The translations under genes were made by a program, and so were the position numbers. From Tigriopus japonicus (taxonomy: Eukaryota > Arthropoda > Copepoda > Harpacticoida > Harpacticidae): 64,000 nt of DNA. A model generated the notes under the pieces. That model ran no database searches and was not told the origin of the DNA. It saw only the letters and a list, made by a program, of their open reading frames with translations. Where the stretch lies: contig CM021322.1 in the NCBI GenBank assembly GCA_010645155.1, positions 1,284,619 through 1,348,618 of the forward strand, read 5' to 3'. Numbering within the stretch: the stretch's first letter is position 1; each line of letters opens with the position of its first letter. This document shows positions 58,399 through 64,000 of the stretch, one piece after another.

Positions 58399-61300
58399 TC
58401 AAACTTGCATCAACATTCTTGGGTTGTTTTGATGAGATGCTATCTTGTCCAAAAGTTCTCGGTTGTTCACTTGCGTTGTCATTTGAAGCATTTGTAGCGA
58501 CTGATTGGCCGAGTCCGAGGATGGTGTTCTTTGACCTCCCTGAATGAGCGCTGCCGATTGGGAAATGTTGTGTCCTGGAGACTCAGGGTCATATTTGCCA
58601 TTTTCAATTGCCGCTCGTAAACGCATCAAGTGGTCCTTGGTGAACAGATGATCTTGCACGGCAAATTTTTGCTCGTACTTGATGCCGCAGACTTTGCACT
58701 CCTCGGGACCGGGGATTGAGTTGCTTTCGGAGTCTTGACCAGTTGCTTGTTGTAGTTGCATTTTGGCTCGTTTCTCCTTGGCTCTGGCGTTTTGGAACCA
58801 AACCTGAACCACACGCTTCTGAAGACCGATCTCTTGACCCAAATTGGAACATTCTGTCATGGTCGGGGTTTTATAGGCTTCAAAAATGCCTTTCATCATT
58901 TTCACTTGGACGCTGGACATTTGAGTTCGAAAACGCTTTGAGCCTCCGCCATGATTGGAATCCGTATCGCAGCTTTTGTTGGGGTCGAAGTCCTCCTGAT
59001 GATCGGATGAGTCGTCGAAATTGGATGTCAAGTCCAGAGCTTGCTGCATGGAGGCAGGCGACGATTCCAATTGAGCAGCAATGGGAGCTGCAGCGGCAGC
59101 CGCGGCCAACCCACTTCGCACATTGGCATCATTGATGTCATTCATGAATCGTTTCATCGTGTCCTCATAGTATTTGCGCATGGAGTTTTGGAGGTTGTAG
59201 GCTGACGTCGAGTTCGGGATAAGCGATGCAATTTGATCAGACACAAGGAAGGGAGACTCTGGTAATGACGGGCGATCTTTGTCCTCGTCCTCATCAGAGT
59301 TGGACACGGCAATCGACATGGGTTGATTTGGCATGGGTGGCTTGAGTTGGCCTTTTCTGTCCCTGGCACGTGTGTTCTGAAACCAAACCTGAACAACGCG
59401 CTTTCTTAAGCCAACTTCGCTAGCAATCCTTTCCAACATTTTTCGACTCGGATTGTTTTCGAGTTGGTACTTTTGGTATAAAAAATCCAACTGCTCGGGT
59501 AAAATTGATGTTCTCAAACGCTTATGTGCAGACTCATCGCCCAAATCTCCTTCTTCTGACATTTTCCTCTTTGTGGAGGAGGGAGCACTCTCGAGGCTCT
59601 CATTGTCCATTTCATCCCCATCCAATGCGTTGTTATCCGATGGGACTGGATTAGCTTGCTGCTGAGACTGTTGTTGGCACTGCTGTTGGAGAGCCTGATG
59701 TTGCAGTATTCCAAAGGGCGAATTTGGGGCATAATTCAAGAAGCTCCCACCTGACGTAAACATTCGATTGACGGCATCCTTTGTCAGATCTGCGAACTGT
59801 TGATGATCTCGACGAGGGTCTTCTGTGGATCCATTTCCGCCTTTACTGTTATTAGTGACTTCGTTGGAATGTGGAAACGGGGAGGCAATGCTCCTATGGT
59901 CCAAACTCGAGTTACTATCTTCTGAGGCTGGTGGTTGAATGAAATTGGAACCATTCGTACCCCCAAATTGAGCAGCAGCTTGAGCTGCAGCCTTTTGCGC
60001 TTGGGCTGAACGCTTAGCGTCCTCTTCCTTGTAGCAGTGTTGCTTCTGATGGCGAATGAGCTCATAGTAACGTTGAAAAATCAACATGCACTTCTTGCAT
60101 TGATAGTTGCAGCCTTCTTTTTTGTTGAAACGGGTATTGTCCCCTTCATCTGAGCTCTGATTGGAATTGTTATTGGGTGGCGCTGGGGTGTTCGTCCCAC
60201 CGTTGTTCCCTTCGGAGGCGGGTTGGTTTTCGTAAATTTTGCGGGCTTTTTGTCGGGCATTTTGGAACCAAACCACTATCACCCTGGGGCTGAGACCCAG
60301 GAGTTTCGAGAGATACTCCAAGTCGTCGTCCTTAGGATAAGCATTGTTTTCAAAGAACTCTTGCAGAACTTTGATCTGATAGTCCGTGAAGCGCGTGCGA
60401 TTGGCCCGTTTCCCTGTGGAAGATGGAATACTTTGCGGGCTCTGAGCTCGTGGCGAGGTGAGTTCGCCTGGTCCTCCTTGTCCCAAGCGAGAGGCAAAGC
60501 TGTTCAAGTAATCTGGCATACTTGTGGGAGGCATTGGACTGTTGGTGGTGTTGGGAAATGCTGGAAAGTTTGGCAATAGGTTGCTGGTGGGAGCCAGTTG
60601 GCCCATTTGAGAGGAAAGAAGCTTGGATAATGTGAGGCTGTTACCCGAGACAGTGGTGGGGGTAACAGTGGAAGCAAAATTTGAGGAACTCTCAATGTTT
60701 ATATTAGGAACTTTGTTAGTAGTGGTTGCATTAGACTCTTCTGCACTATGATCACTATTACTGGAGGGACGAACGAGTGTGTTACCGGGGGAAGAGGGAC
60801 AAGGCTTCATATCGTCCGATTCATCGTGACCAAGGGGCTCTGCTTTGATGTCTTCTTTCTTTGTCACCGACTCACGGACGTAAGCAGCTTGGTCTTCAAG
60901 ATTAAGTGGGGTCACTTTGGGCTCCCCTGTCTTTTCATATTCTTCCAAATTCAATTTGGTCGAGGGTGGATTGTTAAAATTGTACGGCGAGTCCTTGTTC
61001 TTCTGACGCTCTTTGAACAGAGTGTTACGAAACCAATGTTTGATCACCTTCAAGGGCAGTCCCGTCTGTTGTGCCATGAGATTGAGCATATCTTCAGATG
61101 GGGAATTGTTGATGTCAAAGTTGGAACGAAGAATCTTCAATTGTTCGTCCGTGATGCGGGTCCTGGCTCTCTTGCCTTGATCAACGGGCACAGGCTGTTG
61201 CTGCATGAGCAAAGTTTTGGGGTCGGGCAAGGACGTGGGAGGGGCTTTACCAAAGCTTGGAATGGTGGAGTCTTTACCATTTCCAGAGGAAGGCGATCGA

Positions 61301-64000
61301 CCCACCATTTGCGGCAAGTTTGAAGAGGGGTCCGAGCTTAAATCAGTCGGCTGTTTGTTAGACGAAATTAAAGCTAAAAGTTTGGGGTCCAACCCCATGG
61401 GCAAAAAGGGATTTTGACCTCCGACTTGCTGACCCAATAGATGTTGCGTGTTTTGATGCATTTGAGACAAGAGAGCCGCTTGCAGATCTTGCAAACCACC
61501 ACCAGCTTTCATCATAGAAGGTGGCAGCAACGGAGGTGTCAAATTCATGGCCAAAAGCGGATTCATTTGGCTCATTTGCATTAACATGGGGTTCATTTGC
61601 TGTAACTGGGATTGGATCATGGCCTTTTGTAGAGCCTCTTGAACCTCCGACAAATTACCACCTTGAGATTGGGGAGCAACTGAGGGAGGACGCGATTGGG
61701 ATCGTTCTGAATTGGGTGTTCCCCGACCTCGGTCCATGTCGTCCTTGTCCTCCTCGGTTTTGCCTTGGAAATCTGAAAACTGCTTGACAAAATCGAGCCC
61801 GTAGTGTTGCAACAGGTTCTTGAGAACTGGCGAGGGTCTTTTGTCATCCCTTTCGTCTTGAGACTGTTGTTGAACCAACCCGGGAAGAAACGTCTTGGCG
61901 AGATTGGTAATCATTGAGGATGACTCATCAGATGAGCTTTCGTTGGGTGATCCGTTGTTCTTGGCGGTCATCAATGCGTGCAAATTTGCGAGAGGACTAC
62001 TTTGAGGCGAGCCAGAACGATTAGGAGAGGAAACCCTTAAATTCGGCGAGGAATTGTAGTTGGTGCTTCCTGTCGAGTTGACGCTCTTTGGGCTGAGCAA
62101 GTCATTCACCATCTTCTTGTGTTGTTCTTGAATTTGCTGAGCGTCTGGTCGCTCTATAAGAGGCTTGCTCAAATCAATCTGACCCGACAGGATGAGATCC
62201 TGCAATTTGGCTGCTTTGGTCTGATGAAGAACAGATCTCACGTGAATGTCCAAAGTAGAGTCTTGACTGTAGGCCACTCGACAAATGTTGCATTTAAACG
62301 GCTTGACCTCATCATCGTCCCGCCGCCCGCCAAAAAGAGCCTCCAAAGCTGACCCCCGTGGCGGGGTCTTCTCCGCTCGGGGCGAGGACACTGGGACTGA
62401 AAAACTCAAGTCTGCCGCGTCTCCGCCCTCCGATGAGGCCATTCTTTGCCTCTGGTTCGAATTGGTTGACTGTTGAGGTTGTTGTTGCTTCCTTTTTTGC
62501 TCAGTGCTGTTTTGCTCCCGTTCTGTTTCGCCAGACTCGGCATTGTTTTCGTGATGGGCCTGTGTTATGCTCTTCTTTAATCGGTTCAAGTGGTTGACCG
62601 AGTTGTAATGGACGAGCAAAATGTTCTTTTGCGTGAATGACTCCTTGCACACCTCGCACTTGAAAGGTCGATTGGGGTCCATGTATTTGTCTAGGTTGTA
62701 GTTGTAAGTAGCCTCTTTGGAACCCACATTAGACTTGATCTCTTGTTCATCTTCAGCGATGTCATCATCTCCATCATTTCCTACCATGCCCGACGACTCG
62801 AGCCCTGTAAAAATAAATGCGATATTAGTCATGGGATCACAAAGAACAAAGAAGATGGAATGTTTTGCCAGAAAGAGAGGGGGGGGGCGGTACATTCTTG
62901 CATGATCTCAAACCCGTTTGAGCAAAATGCCCACCTCAAGAAAACCACTTTCATAATCTTCTACTGGAATCCAAATTTTATTACATTGCGTTAATGAAGC
63001 CTTGCCAAGAAATTTGCAAAGATATCTTCCATGGTGTGTCTCGTTTCAGAAATTGAACGGGAAACTCATCTTACCCCGCTTGTTTCCTTCCGGCGAGCGG
63101 TTGGATAGATCTGCCACTTGGAAAATGTCCTCGATTTCAGTCTGACTGGTGTTTCTCAAAGCTCTCTTCTTTAGCTGATGAACTTGCTCCATTTGAAGAT
63201 GTCTCATGGTTCGGACGTGCTGCATTAGGCCATGCTTGCCAGGGGATTGGAAGTCGCAGAGGACACAATTAAAAGACAAGACAGCGTCTTGATTGTTTCC
63301 TGCTTCATGCTCTTTGTTTTGCAAATGGTTGAACAGAACTGATGAGACCTGGTGTTCTTGATTGGACACATGGACTTGAAGCTTGTGGGGACTATTGGTG
63401 ACAAAATCACAGGCATTACACCGTAGCTCGACGGGATTCATGTTGGAAAGACATCGAAGTTTCCATTCATTGTTTGGGCCACCTTCTTTGATGTGATTGA
63501 CGTGACTCAGACGTTGAAGATGTTTGTCAGTCTTACAATGTAACTGAAAATTCGCTTTCAGTGTCGTCTTGTAATTGCAAAGCTGACAAAGATAATTGCC
63601 TGCAATGACAATAGAGACTTCGCTCTCTCGGGTGCGACTTCGGTCTTCAGACAAATGAGAGGAAATGTCATCTAATTGATCGCAGCTGAAGTTTCTACAG
63701 ACACAACAAGTAAATAAATGCTTCGGGTTGGGTTCAATCATGTCAGATTGGGAGTCGTTATCTTTGAGAGAGGGTGCACCAACTCCAGGGAACCCCAAAC
63801 CATTATTCCCCACCATCATATTGGCAAAATCGGGAGGGGGAGCGCCAGGAAATTGACCACCACTCATTAGCTGCGCCAAGAGAGCCTGATTGTAAGCGAA
63901 ATCCGCCATAACAGCCGCCGGTTCGGCCTTATTCCCGCCGGATCCGGATGCCGCTAAAAGTCCACTGAATTGAAGGAGTTGCTTGGGATCCAACCCTCCC
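58399..64000 (-). CDS. ZFHX3/4 / zfh-2-type zinc-finger homeodomain protein, gene B (5' end outside window)
   Basis: A paralog of gene A in the same orientation. The upstream exon runs from beyond 64000 to 63075 and has four C2H2 fingers (FTCCVC, YLCQLC, LRCNAC and FNCVLC) matching the last four of gene A exon 1. A 270-bp intron (63074-62805, phase 1, GTAAG...TTTTTACAG) leads to exon 62804-58399. That exon has fingers at about 62668 (FKCEVC), 62307 (FKCNIC), 60105 (YQCKKC) and 58700 (CKVCGI). It has four homeodomains at 61173-60994, 60411-60232, 59523-59344 and 58938-58759. Relative to gene A, its 3' exon is about 370 codons shorter and lacks five fingers. The homeodomains are close to those of gene A; linkers differ strongly. 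It is partial only because of the window edge. Confidence 0.95.

Overview
The window looks like arthropod nuclear DNA. It is AT-rich, has small GT-AG introns, carries animal developmental genes, and is full of transposon remains. A crustacean, perhaps a copepod, is my guess from the mix of BEL/Pao, short-LTR Copia-like, LINE, tRNA-derived SINE and fold-back elements, but nothing seen fixes the species.

Three host genes are supported, all on the minus strand. (1) An alanine aminotransferase gene lies at about 4.9-7.4 kb. Its exons can be joined by hand at consensus splice sites into one open frame of 554 codons with a likely mitochondrial presequence. (2) A complete two-exon ZFHX3/4/zfh-2-type gene lies at 33.3-42.8 kb and encodes 2,788 residues, with four homeodomains and about 18 C2H2 fingers. 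(3) A second ZFHX-type gene starts beyond the right edge and ends at 58.4 kb. It is a head-to-tail paralog of gene 2 with the same four homeodomains and the same intron phase, but it lacks five of the zinc fingers. The two paralogs are 15.6 kb apart, and that interval holds no other recognisable gene.

The rest is mainly mobile DNA. From 0.2 to 4.3 kb there is a long hairpin, a MITE fragment, a deleted short-LTR element and a dimeric SINE. From 7.9 to 19.2 kb there are SINE heads, a 13-bp minisatellite, a 0.6-0.8 kb direct repeat pair, two LINE fragments and fold-back elements. A complete BEL/Pao retrotransposon with matching LTRs and a 5-bp target duplication fills 19.8-25.6 kb. From 26 to 33 kb there are MITEs and unassigned AT-rich DNA. 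Between the two ZFHX genes there are purine/pyrimidine triplet tracts, three long-inverted-repeat elements, a hAT-like element and a MITE.

The observations most worth a second look are the asymmetric tandem ZFHX pair, the SINE whose 3' tail matches the 3' tail of the LINE 11 kb away, the mitochondrial/cytosolic start arrangement of the aminotransferase, and a long-TIR element with a decayed zinc-finger-like reading frame.
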